Shown: piece after piece, positions 14,601-26,368 of the stretch
Numbering within the stretch: the first letter of the stretch is position 1
How the letters are laid out: every line of letters begins with the position of its first letter
Assembly: GCA_964016885.1 (NCBI GenBank)
Contig: OZ024742.1
Coordinates: 11,446,681-11,510,680, forward strand
Source of the DNA: Eledone cirrhosa
Lineage: Eukaryota; Mollusca; Cephalopoda; Octopoda; Eledonidae
Length of the DNA: 64,000 bases
Reading direction: 5' to 3'
Program-made: the position numbers and the translations under genes
The notes under the pieces: model-generated
Seen by the model: the letters and a program-made list of their open reading frames with translations, nothing else
Told to the model about the DNA's origin: nothing
Database searches by the model: none

Positions 14601-17600
14601 TGATTGGTTTAAGGTAGAGCTTGTAGCAGTGGAGACTTCGGGCGTTCTTGGTCCCGGGACCACAACACTGCTGACTGATTGGTTTAAGGTAGAGCTTGTA
14701 GCAGTGGAGACTTCCGGCGTTCTTGGTCTCGGGACCCCAACACTCCTGACTGATTGGTTTAAGGTAGAGCTTGTAGCAGTGGAGTCTTCTGACGTTCTCG
14801 GTCCCGGGACCACAACACTCCTGACTGATTGGTTTAAGGTAGAGCTTGTAGCAGTGGAGACTTCGGGCGTTCTTGGTCCCGGGACCACAACACTGCTGAC
14901 TGATTGCTTTAAGGTAGAGCTTGTAGCAGTGGAGTCTTCTGACGTTCTTGGTCCCGGGACCACAACACTGCTGACTGATTGGTTTAAGGTAGAGCTTGTA
15001 GCAGTGGAGACTTCGGGCATTCTTGGTCCCGGGACCACAACACTGCTGACTGATTGGTTTAAGGTAGAGCTTGTAGCAGTGGAGACTTCCGGCGTTCTTG
15101 GTCCCGGGACCACAACACTGCTGACTGATTGCTTTAAGGTAGAGCTTGTAGCAGTGGAGTCTTCTGACGTTCTTGGTCCCAGGACCACAACACTGCTGAC
15201 TGATTGGTTTAAGGTAGAGCTTGTAGCAGTGGAGTCTTCTGACGTTCTTGGTCCCGGGACCACAACACTCCTGACTGATTGGTTTAAGGTAGAGCTTGTA
15301 GCAGTGGAGACTTCCGGCGTTCTTGGTCTCGGGACACCAACACTCCTGACTGATTGGTTTAAGGTAGAGCTTGTAGCAGTGGAGTCTTCTGACGTTCTTG
15401 GTCCCGGGACCACAACACTGCTGACTGATTGGTTTAAGGTAGAGCTTGTAGCAGTGGAGACTTCTGACGTTCTTGGTCCCGGGACCACAACACTGCTGAC
15501 TGATTGGTTTAAGGTAGAGCTTGTAGCGGTGGAGACTTCGGGCGTTCTTGGTCCCGGGACCACAACACTCCTGACTGATTGGTTTAAGGTAGAGCTTGTA
15601 GCAGTGGAGTCTTCTGACGTTCTTGGTCCCGGGACCACAACACTGCTGACTGATTGGTTTAAGGTAGAGCTTGTAGCAGTGGAGACTTCGGGCGTTCTTG
15701 GTCTCGGGACACCAACACTCCTGACTGATTGGTTTAAGGTAGAGCTTGTAGCAGTGGAGTCTTCTGACGTTCTTGGTCCCGGGACCACAACACTGCTGAC
15801 TGATTGGTTTAAGGTAGAGCTTGTAGCAGTGGAGACTTCTGACGTTCTTGGTCCCGGGACCACAACACTGCTGACTGATTGGTTTAAGGTAGATCTTGTA
15901 GCAGTGGAGTCTTCTGACGTTCTTGGTCCCGGGACCACAACACTCCTGACTGATTGGTTTAAGGTAGAGCTTGTAGCATTGGAGTCTTCTGACGTTCTTG
16001 GTCCCGGGACAACAACACTCCTGACTGATTGGTTTAAGGTAGAGCTTGTAGCAGTGGAGTCTTCTGACGTTCTTGGTCCCGGGACCACAACACTGCTGAC
16101 TGATTGGTTTAAGGTAGAGCTTGTAGCAGTGGAGACTTCGGGCGTTCTTGGTCTCGGGACACCAACACTCCTGACTGATTGGTTTAAGGTAGAGCTTGTA
16201 GCAGTGGAGTCTTCTGACGTTCTTGGTCCCGGGACCACAACACTGCTGACTGATTGGTTTAAGGTAGAGCTTGTAGCAGTGGAGACTTCTGACGTTCTTG
16301 GTCCCGGGACCACAACACTGCTGACTGATTGGTTTAAGGTAGATCTTGTAGCAGTGGAGTCTTCTGACGTTCTTGGTCCCGGGACCACAACACTCCTGAC
16401 TGATTGGTTTAAGGTAGAGCTTGTAGCATTGGAGTCTTCTGACGTTCTTGGTCCCGGGACCACAACACTCCTGACTGATTGGTTTAAGGTAGAGCTTGTA
16501 GCAGTGGAGTCTTCTGACGTTCTTGGTCCCGGGACAACAACACTGCTGACTGATTGGTTTAAGGTAGAGCTTGTAGCAGTGGAGACTTCGGGCGTTCTTG
16601 GTCTCGGGACCGCAACACTCCTGACTGATTGGTTTAAGGTAGAGCTTGTAGCAGTGGAGTCTTCTGACGTTCTTGGTCCCGGGACCACAACACTGCTGAC
16701 TGATTGGTTTAAGGTAGAGCTTGTAGCAGTGGAGACTTCGGGCGTTCTTGGTCCCGGGACCACAACACTGCTGACTGATTGGTTTAAGGTAGAGCTTGTA
16801 GCAGTGGAGTCTTCTGACGTTCTTGGTCCCGGGACCACAACACTGCTGACTGATTGGTTTAAGGTAGAGCTTGTAGCAGTGGAGACTTCGGGCGTTCTTG
16901 GTCCCGGGACCACAACACTGCTGACTGATTGGTTTAAGGTAGAGCTTGTAGCAGTGGAGACTTCCGGCGTTCTTGGTCTCGGGACCCCAACACTCCTGAC
17001 TGATTGGTTTAAGGTAGAGCTTGTAGCAGTGGAGTCTTCTGACGTTCTCGGTCCCGGGACCACAACACTCCTGACTGATTGGTTTAAGGTAGAGCTTGTA
17101 GCAGTGGAGACTTCGGGCGTTCTTGGTCCCGGGACCACAACACTGCTGACTGATTGCTTTAAGGTAGAGCTTGTAGCAGTGGAGTCTTCTGACGTTCTTG
17201 GTCCCGGGACCACAACACTGCTGACTGATTGGTTTAAGGTTGAGCTTGTAGCAGTGGAGACTTCGGGCATTCTTGGTCCCGGGACCACAACACTGCTGAC
17301 TGATTGGTTTAAGGTAGAGCTTGTAGCAGAGGAGACTTCCGGCGTTCTTGGTCCCGGGACCACAACACTGCTGACTGATTGCTTTAAGGTAGATCTTGTA
17401 GCAGTGGAGTCTTCTGACGTTCTTGGTCCCAGGACCACAACACTGCTGACTGATTGGTTTAAGGTAGAGCTTGTAGCAGTGGAGTCTTCTGACGTTCTTG
17501 GTCCCGGGACCACAACACTCCTGACTGATTGGTTTAAGGTAGAGCTTGTAGCAGTGGAGACTTCCGGCGTTCTTGGTCTCGGGACACCAACACTCCTGAC

Positions 17601-18741
17601 TGATTGGTTTAAGGTAGAGCTTGTAGCAGTGGAGTCTTCTGACGTTCTTGGTCCCGGGACCACAACACTGCTGACTGATTGGTTTAAGGTAGAGCTTGTA
17701 GCAGTGGAGACTTCTGACGTTCTTGGTCCCGGGACCACAACACTGCTGACTGATTGGTTTAAGGTAGAGCTTGTAGCGGTGGAGACTTCGGGCGTTCTTG
17801 GTCCCGGGACCACAACACTCCTGACTGATTGGTTTAAGGTAGATCTTGTAGCAGTGGAGTCTTCTGACGTTCTTGGTCCCGGGACCACAACACTCCTGAC
17901 TGATTGGTTTAAGGTAGAGCTTGTAGCATTGGAGTCTTCTGACGTTCTTGGTCCCGGGACAACAACACTGCTGACTGATTGGTTTAAGGTAGAGCTTGTA
18001 GCAGTGGAGTCTTCTGACGTTCTTGGTCCCGGGACCACAACACTGCTGACTGATTGGTTTAAGGTAGAGCTTGTAGCAGTGGAGACTTCGGGCGTTCTTG
18101 GTCTCGGGACACCAACACTCCTGACTGATTGGTTTAAGGTAGAGCTTGTAGCAGTGGATTCTTCTGACGTTCTTGGTCCCGGGACCACAACACTGCTGAC
18201 TGATTGGTTTAAGGTAGAGCTTGTAGCAGTGGAGACTTCTGACGTTCTTGGTCCCGGGACCACAACACTGCTGACTGATTGGTTTAAGGTAGATCTTGTA
18301 GCAGTGGAGTCTTCTGACGTTCTTGGTCCCGGGACCACAACACTCCTGACTGATTGGTTTAAGGTAGAGCTTGTAGCATTGGAGTCTTCTGACGTTCTTG
18401 GTCCCGGGACCACAACACTCCTGACTGATTGGTTTAAGGTAGAGCTTGTAGCAGTGGAGTCTTCTGACGTTCTTGGTCCCGGGACAACAACACTGCTGAC
18501 TGATTGGTTTAAGGTAGAGCTTATAGCACTGGAGACTTCCGGCGTTCTTGGTCTCGGGACCCCAACACTCCTGACTGCTTGGTTTAAGGTAGAGCTTGTA
18601 GCAGTGGAGTCTTCTGACGTTCTTGGTCCCGGGACCACAACACTGCTGACTGATTGGTTTAAGGTGGAGCTTGTAGCAGTGGAGTGTTCTGACGTTCTTG
18701 GTCCCGGGACCACAACACTCCTGATGATTAGTTTAAGGTAG
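11679..18741. other. Longest open frames on both strands of the satellite (2345 and 2344 codons)
   Basis: Plus-strand ORF at 11704-18741 and minus-strand ORF at 11679-18713, both made only of the 25-residue repeat. A second minus-strand frame (CCGPGTKNVRRLHCYKLYLK) is also stop-free within the unit, so three of the six frames are open by composition. No signal peptide, domain or unique terminus is seen at either end; both ORFs begin and end inside ordinary units. Given the multiple-of-3 period, long ORFs follow automatically unless the unit contains a stop. I list this because of its size, not because I believe it is a gene. A real repetitive protein would need transcript support. Confidence 0.2.
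13341..18300. repeat. Six-unit (450-bp) higher-order repeats marked by AGATCT
   Basis: The variant AGATCTTGTA (BglII site; KVDLVAV on the plus strand) occurs at 13341, 13791 and 14241, at 15891 and 16341, and at 17841 and 18291, with steps of 450 bp inside each group. A further copy at 17391 lies in a different unit context. A larger shift of 2100 bp (28 units) links the ACCGCAAC variant near 14510 to that near 16610. The nesting suggests repeated unequal exchange at two scales. Confidence 0.85.
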
Positions 18742-21700
18742 AGCTTGTATCAGTGGAGTCTTCTGACGTTCTTGGTCCCGGGACCACAACACTGCTGACT
18801 GATTGGTTTAAGGTAGAGCTTGTAGCAGTGGAGACTTCGGGCGTTCTTGGTCTCGGGACCGCAACACTCCTGACTGATTGGTTTAAGGTAGAGCTTGTAG
18901 CAGTGGAGTCTTCTGACGTTCTTGGTCCCGGGACCACAACACTGCTGACTGATTGGTTTAAGGTAGAGCTTGTAGCAGTGGAGACTTCGGGCGTTCTTGG
19001 TCCCGGGACCACAACACTGCTGACTGATTGGTTTAAGGTAGAGCTTGTAGCAGTGGAGACTTCCGGCGTTCTTGGTCTCGGGACCCCAACACTCCTGACT
19101 GATTGGTTTAAGGTAGAGCTTGTTGCAGTGGAGTCTTCTGACGTTCTCGGTCCCGGGACCACAACACTCCTGACTGATTGGTTTAAGGTAGAGCTTGTAG
19201 CAGTGGAGACTTCGGGCGTTCTTGGTCCCGGGACCACAACACTGCTGACTGATTGCTTTAAGGTAGAGCTTGTAGCAGTGGAGTCTTCTGACGTTCTTGG
19301 TCCCGGGACCACAACACTGCTGACTGATTGGTTTAAGGTAGAGCTTGTAGCAGTGGAGACTTCGGGCATTCTTGGTCCCGGGACCACAACACTGCTGACT
19401 GATTGGTTTAAGGTAGAGCTTGTAGCAGTGGAGACTTCCGGCGTTCTTGGTCCCGGGACCACAACACTGCTGACTGATTGCTTTAAGGTAGAGCTTGTAG
19501 CAGTGGAGTCTTCTGACGTTCTTGGTCCCAGGACCACAACACTGCTGACTGATTGGTTTAAGGTAGAGCTTGTAGCAGTGGAGTCTTCTGACGTTCTTGG
19601 TCCCGGGACCACAACACTCCTGACTGATTGGTTTAAGGTAGAGCTTGTAGCAGTGGAGACTTCCGGCGTTCTTGGTCTCGGGACACCAACACTCCTGACT
19701 GATTGGTTTAAGGTAGAGCTTGTAGCAGTGGAGTCTTCTGACGTTCTTGGTCCCGGGACCACAACACTGCTGACTGATTGGTTTAAGGTAGAGCTTGTAG
19801 CAGTGGAGACTTCGGGCATTCTTGGTCCCGGGACCACAACACTGCTGACTGATGGGTTTAAGGTAGTGCTTGTAGCAGTGGAGAATTCGGGCGTTCTTGG
19901 TCGCGGGACCACAACATTGCTGACTGATTGCTTTAAGGTAGAGCTTGTAGCAGTGGAGTCTACTGACGTTCTTGGTCCCGGGACCACAACACTCCTGACT
20001 GATTGGTTTAAGGTAGAGCTTGTAGCATTGGAGTCTTCTGACGTTCTTGGTCCCGGGACCACAACACTCCTGACTGATTGGTTTAAGGTAGAGCTTGTAG
20101 CAGTGGAGTCTTCTGACGTTCTTGGTCCCGGGACAACAACACTGCTGACTGATTGGTTTAAGGTAGAGCTTATAGCAGTGGAGACTTCCGGCGTTCTTGG
20201 TCTCGGGACCCCAACACTCCTGACTGCTTGGTTTAAGGTAGAGCTTGTAGCAGTGGAGTCTTCTGACGTTCTTGGTCCCGGGACCACAACACTGCTGACT
20301 GATTGGTTTAAGGTGGAGCTTGTAGCAGTGGAGTGTTCTGACGTTCTTGGTCCCGGGACCACAACACTCCTGATGATTAGTTTAAGGTAGAGCTTGTATC
20401 AGTGGAGTCTTCTGACGTTCTTGGTCCCGGGACCACAACACTGCTGACTGATTGGTTTAAGGTAGAGCTTGTAGCAGTGGAGACTTCCGGCGTTCTTGGT
20501 CTCGGGACACCAACACTCCTGACTGATTGGTTTAAGGTAGAGCTTGTAGCAGTGGAGTCTTCTGACGTTCTTGGTCCCGGGACCACAACACTGCTGACTG
20601 ATTGGTTTAAGGTAGAGCTTGTAGCAGTGGAGACTTCGGGCATTCTTGGTCCCGGGACCACAACACTGCTGACTGATGGGTTTAAGGTAGTGCTTGTAGC
20701 AGTGGAGAATTCGGGCGTTCTTGGTCGCGGGACCACAACATTGCTGACTGATTGCTTTAAGGTAGAGCTTGTAGCAGTGGAGTCTACTGACGTTCTTGGT
20801 CCCGGGACCACAACACTCCTGACTGATTGGTTTAAGGTAGAGCTTGTAGCAGTGGAGACTTCGGGCATTCTTGGTCCCGGGACCACAACACTGCTGACTG
20901 ATTGGTTTAAGGTAGAGCTTGTAGCAGTGGAGACTTCCGGCGTTCTTGGTCCCGGGACCACAACACTGCTGACTGATTGCTTTAAGGTAGAGCTTGTAGC
21001 AGTGGAGTCTTCTGACGTTCTTGGTCCCAGGACCACAACACTGCTGACTGATTGGTTTAAGGTAGAGCTTGTAGCAGTGGAGTCTTCTGACGTTCTTGGT
21101 CCCGGGACCACAACACTCCTGACTGATTGGTTTAAGGTAGAGCTTGTAGCAGTGGAGACTTCCGGCGTTCTTGGTCTCGGGACACCAACACTCCTGACTG
21201 ATTGGTTTAAGGTAGAGCTTGTAGCAGTGGAGTCTTCTGACGTTCTTGGTCCCGGGACCACAACACTGCTGACTGATTGGTTTAAGGTAGAGCTTGTAGC
21301 AGTGGAGACTTCGGGCATTCTTGGTCCCGGGACCACAACACTGCTGACTGATGGGTTTAAGGTAGTGCTTGTAGCAGTGGAGAATTCGGGCGTTCTTGGT
21401 CGCGGGACCACAACATTGCTGACTGATTGCTTTAAGGTAGAGCTTGTAGCAGTGGAGTCTACTGACGTTCTTGGTCCCGGGACCACAACACTCCTGACTG
21501 ATTGGTTTAAGGTAGAGCTTGTAGCATTGGAGTCTTCTGACGTTCTTGGTCCCGGGACCACAACACTCCTGACTGATTGGTTTAAGGTAGAGCTTGTAGC
21601 AGTGGAGTCTTCTGACGTTCTTGGTCCCGGGACAACAACACTGCTGACTGATTGGTTTAAGGTAGAGCTTATAGCAGTGGAGACTTCCGGCGTTCTTGGT

Positions 21701-21889
21701 CTCGGGACCCCAACACTCCTGACTGCTTGGTTTAAGGTAGAGCTTGTAGCAGTGGAGTCTTCTGACGTTCTTGGTCCCGGGACCACAACACTGCTGACTG
21801 ATTGGTTTAAGGTGGAGCTTGTAGCAGTGGAGTGTTCTGACGTTCTTGGTCCCGGGACCACAACACTCCTGATGATTAGTTTAAGGTAG
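18720..21889. repeat. Tandem array segments delimited by 74-bp units
   Basis: Units ending GATGATTAGTTT (one base short) lie near 18724, 20373 and 21872, spaced 1649 bp (22 x 75 minus 1) and 1499 bp (20 x 75 minus 1). Each is followed by the same unit with TTGTATCAGTGG. The rare DGFKVVLVAVENSGVLGRGT pair of units (with an EcoRI site, GAGAATTCGG) occurs before each boundary and is doubled in the last segment. This marks segmental duplications of one ancestral block. Confidence 0.85.
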
Positions 21890-24800
21890 AGCTTGTATCA
21901 GTGGAGTCTTCTGACGTTCTTGGTCCCGGGACCACAACACTGCTGACTGATTGGTTTAAGGTAGAGCTTGTAGCAGTGGAGACTTCGGGCGTTCTTGGTC
22001 TCGGGACCCCAACACTCCTGACTGATTGGTTTAAGGTAGAGCTTGTAGCAGTGGAGTCTTCTGACGTTCTTGGTCCCGGGACCACAACACTGCTGACTGA
22101 TTGGTTTAAGGTAGAGCTTGTAGCAGTGGAGACTTCGGGCGTTCTTGGTCCCGGGACCACAACACTGCTGACTGATTGCTTTAAGGTAGAGCTTCTAGCA
22201 GTGGAGTCTTCTGACGTTCTTGGTCCCGGGACCACAACACTGCTGACTGATTAGTTTAAGGTAGAGCTTGTAGCAGTGGAGTCTTCTGACGTTCTTGGTC
22301 CCGGGACCACAACACTGCTGCATGATTGGTTTAAGGTAGAGCTTGTAGCAGTGGAGACTTCCGGCGTTCTTGGTCTCGGGACCCCAACACTCCTGACTGA
22401 TTGGTTTAAGGTAGAGCTTGTAGCAGTGGAGTCTTCTGACGTTCTTGGTCCCGGGACCACAACACTGCTGACTGATTGGTTTAAGGTAGAGCTTGTAGCA
22501 GTGGAGTCTTCTGACGTTCTTGGTCCCGGGACCACAACACTCCTGACTGATTAGTTTAAGGTAGAGCTTGTAGCAGTGGAGTCTTCTGACGTTCTTGGCC
22601 CCGGGACCACAACACTCCTGACTGATTGGTTTAACGTAGAGCTTGTAGCAGTGGAGACTTCGGGCGTTCTTGGTCCCGGGACCACAACACTGCTCACTGA
22701 TTGCTTTAAGGTAGAGCTTGTAGCAGTGGAGTCTTCTGACGTTCTTGGTCCCGGGACCACAACACTGCTGACTGATTGGTTTAAGGTAGAGCTTGTAGCA
22801 GTGGAGACTTCGGGCATTCTTGGTCCCGGGACCACAACACTGCTGACTGATTGGTTTAAGGTAGAGCTTGTAGCAGTGGAGTCTTCTGACGTTCTTGGTC
22901 CCGGGACCACAACACTGCTGACTGATTGGTTTAAGGTAGAGCTTGTAGCAGTGGAGTCTTCTGACGTTCTTGGTCCCGGGACCACAACACTCCTGACTGA
23001 TTGGCTTAAGGTAGAGCTTGTAGCAGTGGAGTCTTCTGACGTTCTTGGTCCCGGGACCACAACACTGCTGACTGATTGGTTTAAGGTAGAGCTTGTAGCA
23101 GTGGAGACTTCGGGCGTTCTTGGTCTCGGGACCCCAACACTCCTGACTGATTGGTTTAAGTTAGAGCTTATAGCAGTGGAGTCTTCTGACGTTCTTGGTC
23201 CCGGGACCACAACACTGCTGACTGATTGGTTTAAGGTAGAGCTTGTAGCAGTGGAGACTTCGGGCGTTCTTGGTCTCGGGACCCCAACACTCCTGACTGA
23301 TTGGTTTAAGGTAGAGCTTGTAGCAGTGGAGTCTTCTGACGTTCTTGGTCCCGGGACCACAACACTGCTGACTGATTGGTTTAAGGTAGAGCTTGTAGCA
23401 GTGAAGACTTCCGGCGTTCTTGGTCTTGGGACCCCAACACTCCTGACTGATTGGTTTAAGGTAGAGCTGGTAGCAGTGGAGTCTTCTGACGTTCTTGGTC
23501 CCGGGACCACAACACTGCTGACTGATTGGTTTAAGGTAGAGCTTGTAGCAGTGGAGTCTTCTGACGTTCTTGGTCCCGGGACCACAACACTCCTGACTGA
23601 TTGGTTTAAGGTAGAGCTTGTAGCAGTGGAGACTTCGGGCGTTCTTGGTCCCGGGACCACAACACTGCTGACTGATTGGTTTAAGGTAGAGCTTGTAGCA
23701 GTGGAGTCTTCTGACGTTCTTGGTCCCGGGACCACAACACTGCTGACTGATTGGTTTAAGGTAGAGCTTGTAGCAGTGGAGGCTTCGGGCGTTCTTGGTC
23801 CCGGGACCACAACACTGCTGACTGATTGCTTTAAGGTAGAGCTTGTAGCAGTGGAGTCTTCTGACGTTCTTGGTCCCGGGACCACAACACTGCTGACTGA
23901 TTGTTTTAAGGTAGAGCTTGTAGCAGTGGAGTCTTCTGACGTTCTTGGTCCCGGGACCACAACACTCCTGACTGATTGGTTTAAGGTAGAGCTTGTAGCA
24001 GTGGAGTCTTCTGACTTTCTTGGTCCCGGGACCACAACACTGCTGACTGATTGGTTTAAGGTAGAGCTTATAGCAGTGGAGACTGCCGGGGTTCTTGGTC
24101 TCGGGACCCCAACACTCCTGACTGATTGGTTTAAGGTAGAGCTTGTAGCAGTGGAGTCTTCTGACGTTCTTGGTCCCGGGACCACAACACTGCTGACTGA
24201 TTGGTTTAAGGTAGAGCTTGTAGCAGTGGAGTGTTCTGACGTTCTTGGTCCCGGGACCACAACACTCCTGACTGATTAGTTTAATGTAGAGCTTGTAGCA
24301 GTGGAGTGTTCTGACGTTCTTGGTCCCGGGACCACAACACTCCTGACTGATTAGTTTAAGGTAGAGCTTGTAGCAGTGGAGTCTTCTGACGTTCTTGGTC
24401 CCGGGACCACAAAACTGCTGACTGATTGGTTTAAGGTAGAGCTTGTAGCAGTGGAGACTTCCGGCGTTCTTGGTCTCGGGACCCCAACACTCCTGACTGA
24501 TTGGTTTAAGGTAGAGCTTGTAGCAGTGGAGACTTCCGGCGTTCTTGGTCTCGGGACCCCAACACTCCTGACTGATTGGTTTAAGATAGAGCTTGTAGCA
24601 ATGGAGACTTCGGGCGTTCTTGGTCCCGGGACCACAACACTGCTGACTGATTGCTTTAAGGTAGAGCTTGTAGCAGTGGAGTCTTCTGACGTTCTTGGTC
24701 CCGGGACCACAACACTGCTGACTGATTGGTTTAAGGTAGAGCTTGTAGCAGTGGAGTCTTCTGACGTTCTTGGTCTCGGGACCCCAACACTCCTGACTGA

Positions 24801-26368
24801 TTGGTTTAAGGTAGAGCTTGTTGCAGTGGAGTCTTCTGACGTTCTTGGTCCCGGGACCACAACACTGCTGACTGATTGGTTTAAGGTAGAGCTTGTAGCA
24901 GTGGAGTGTTCTGACGTTCTTGGACCCGGGACCACAACACTCCTGACTGATTAGTTTAAGGTAGAGCTTGTAACAGTGGAGTCTTCTGACGTTCTTGGTC
25001 CCGGGACCACAACACTGCTGACTGATTGCTTTAAGGTAGAGCTTGTATTAGTGGAGACTTCTGACGTTCTTGGTCCCGGGACCACAACACTGCTGACTGA
25101 TTGGTTTAAGGTAGAGCTTGTAGCAGTGGAGTCTTCTGACGTTCTTGGTCCCGGGACCACAACACTGCTGACTGATTGGTTTAAGGTAGAGCTTGTAGCA
25201 GTGGAGTCTTCTGACGTTCTTGGTCCCGGGACCACAACACTGCTGACTGATTGGTTTAAGGTAGAGCTTGTAGCAGTGGAGTCTTCTGACGTTCTTGGTC
25301 CCGGGACCACAACACTGCTGACTGATTGGTTTAAGGTAGAGCTTATAGCAGTGGAGACTTCCGGCGTTCTTGGTCTCGGGACCCCAACACTCCTGACTGA
25401 TTGGTTTAAGGTAGAGCTTGTAGCAGTGGAGTCTTCTGACGTTCTTGGTCCCGGGACCACAACACTGTTTTGCATATTGGTTTAAGGTAGAGCTTGTAGC
25501 AGTGGAGTGTTCTGACGTTCTTGGTCCCGGGACCACAACACTCCTGACTGATTAGTTTAAGGTAGAGCTTGTAGCAGTGGAGTCTTCTGACGTTCTTGGT
25601 CCCGGGACCACAATACTGCTGACTGATTGGTTTAAGGTAGAGCTTGTAGCAGTGGAGACTTCGGGCGTTCTTGGTCTCGGGACCCCAACACTCCTGACTG
25701 ATTGGTTTAAGGTAGAGCTTGTAGCAGTGGAGTCTTCTGACGTTCTTGGTCCCAGGACCACAACACTGCTGACTGATTGCTTTAAGGTAGAGCTTGTAGC
25801 AGTGGAGACTTCTGACGTTCTTGGTCTCGGGACCACAACACTGCTGACTGATTGCTTTAAGGTAGAGCTTGTAGCAGTGGAGTCTTCTGACGTTCTTGGT
25901 CCCGGGACCACAACACTGCTGACTGATTGCTTTAAGGTAGAGCTTGTAGCAGTGGAGTCTTCTGACGTTCTTGGTCCCGGGACCACAACACTGCTGACTG
26001 ATTGGTTTGAGGTAGAGCTTGTAGCAGTGGAGTCTTCTGACGTTCTTGGTCCCGGGACCACAACACTGCTGACTGATTGCTTTAAGGTAGAGCTTGTAGC
26101 AGTGGAGTCTTCTGACGTTCTTGGTCCCGGGACCACAACACTGCTGACTGATTGGTTTAAGGTAGAGCTTGTAGCAGTGGAGTCTCCTGACGTTCTTGGT
26201 CCCGGGACCACAACACTGCTGACTGATTGGTTTAAGGTAGAGCTTGTAGCAGTGGAGACTTCGGGCGTTCTTGGTCTCGGGACCCCAACACTCCTGACTG
26301 ATTGGTTTAAGGTAGAGCTTGTAGCAGTGGAGTCTTCTGACGTTCTTGGTCCCGGGACCACAACACTC

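Noticed and set aside
11679..18741. Giant repetitive protein gene on either strand
   Set aside because: Three of six frames are open by composition, ORF ends fall inside ordinary units, and there is no unique N- or C-terminus, intron signal or promoter that I can recognise. Kept only as a low-confidence open frame.
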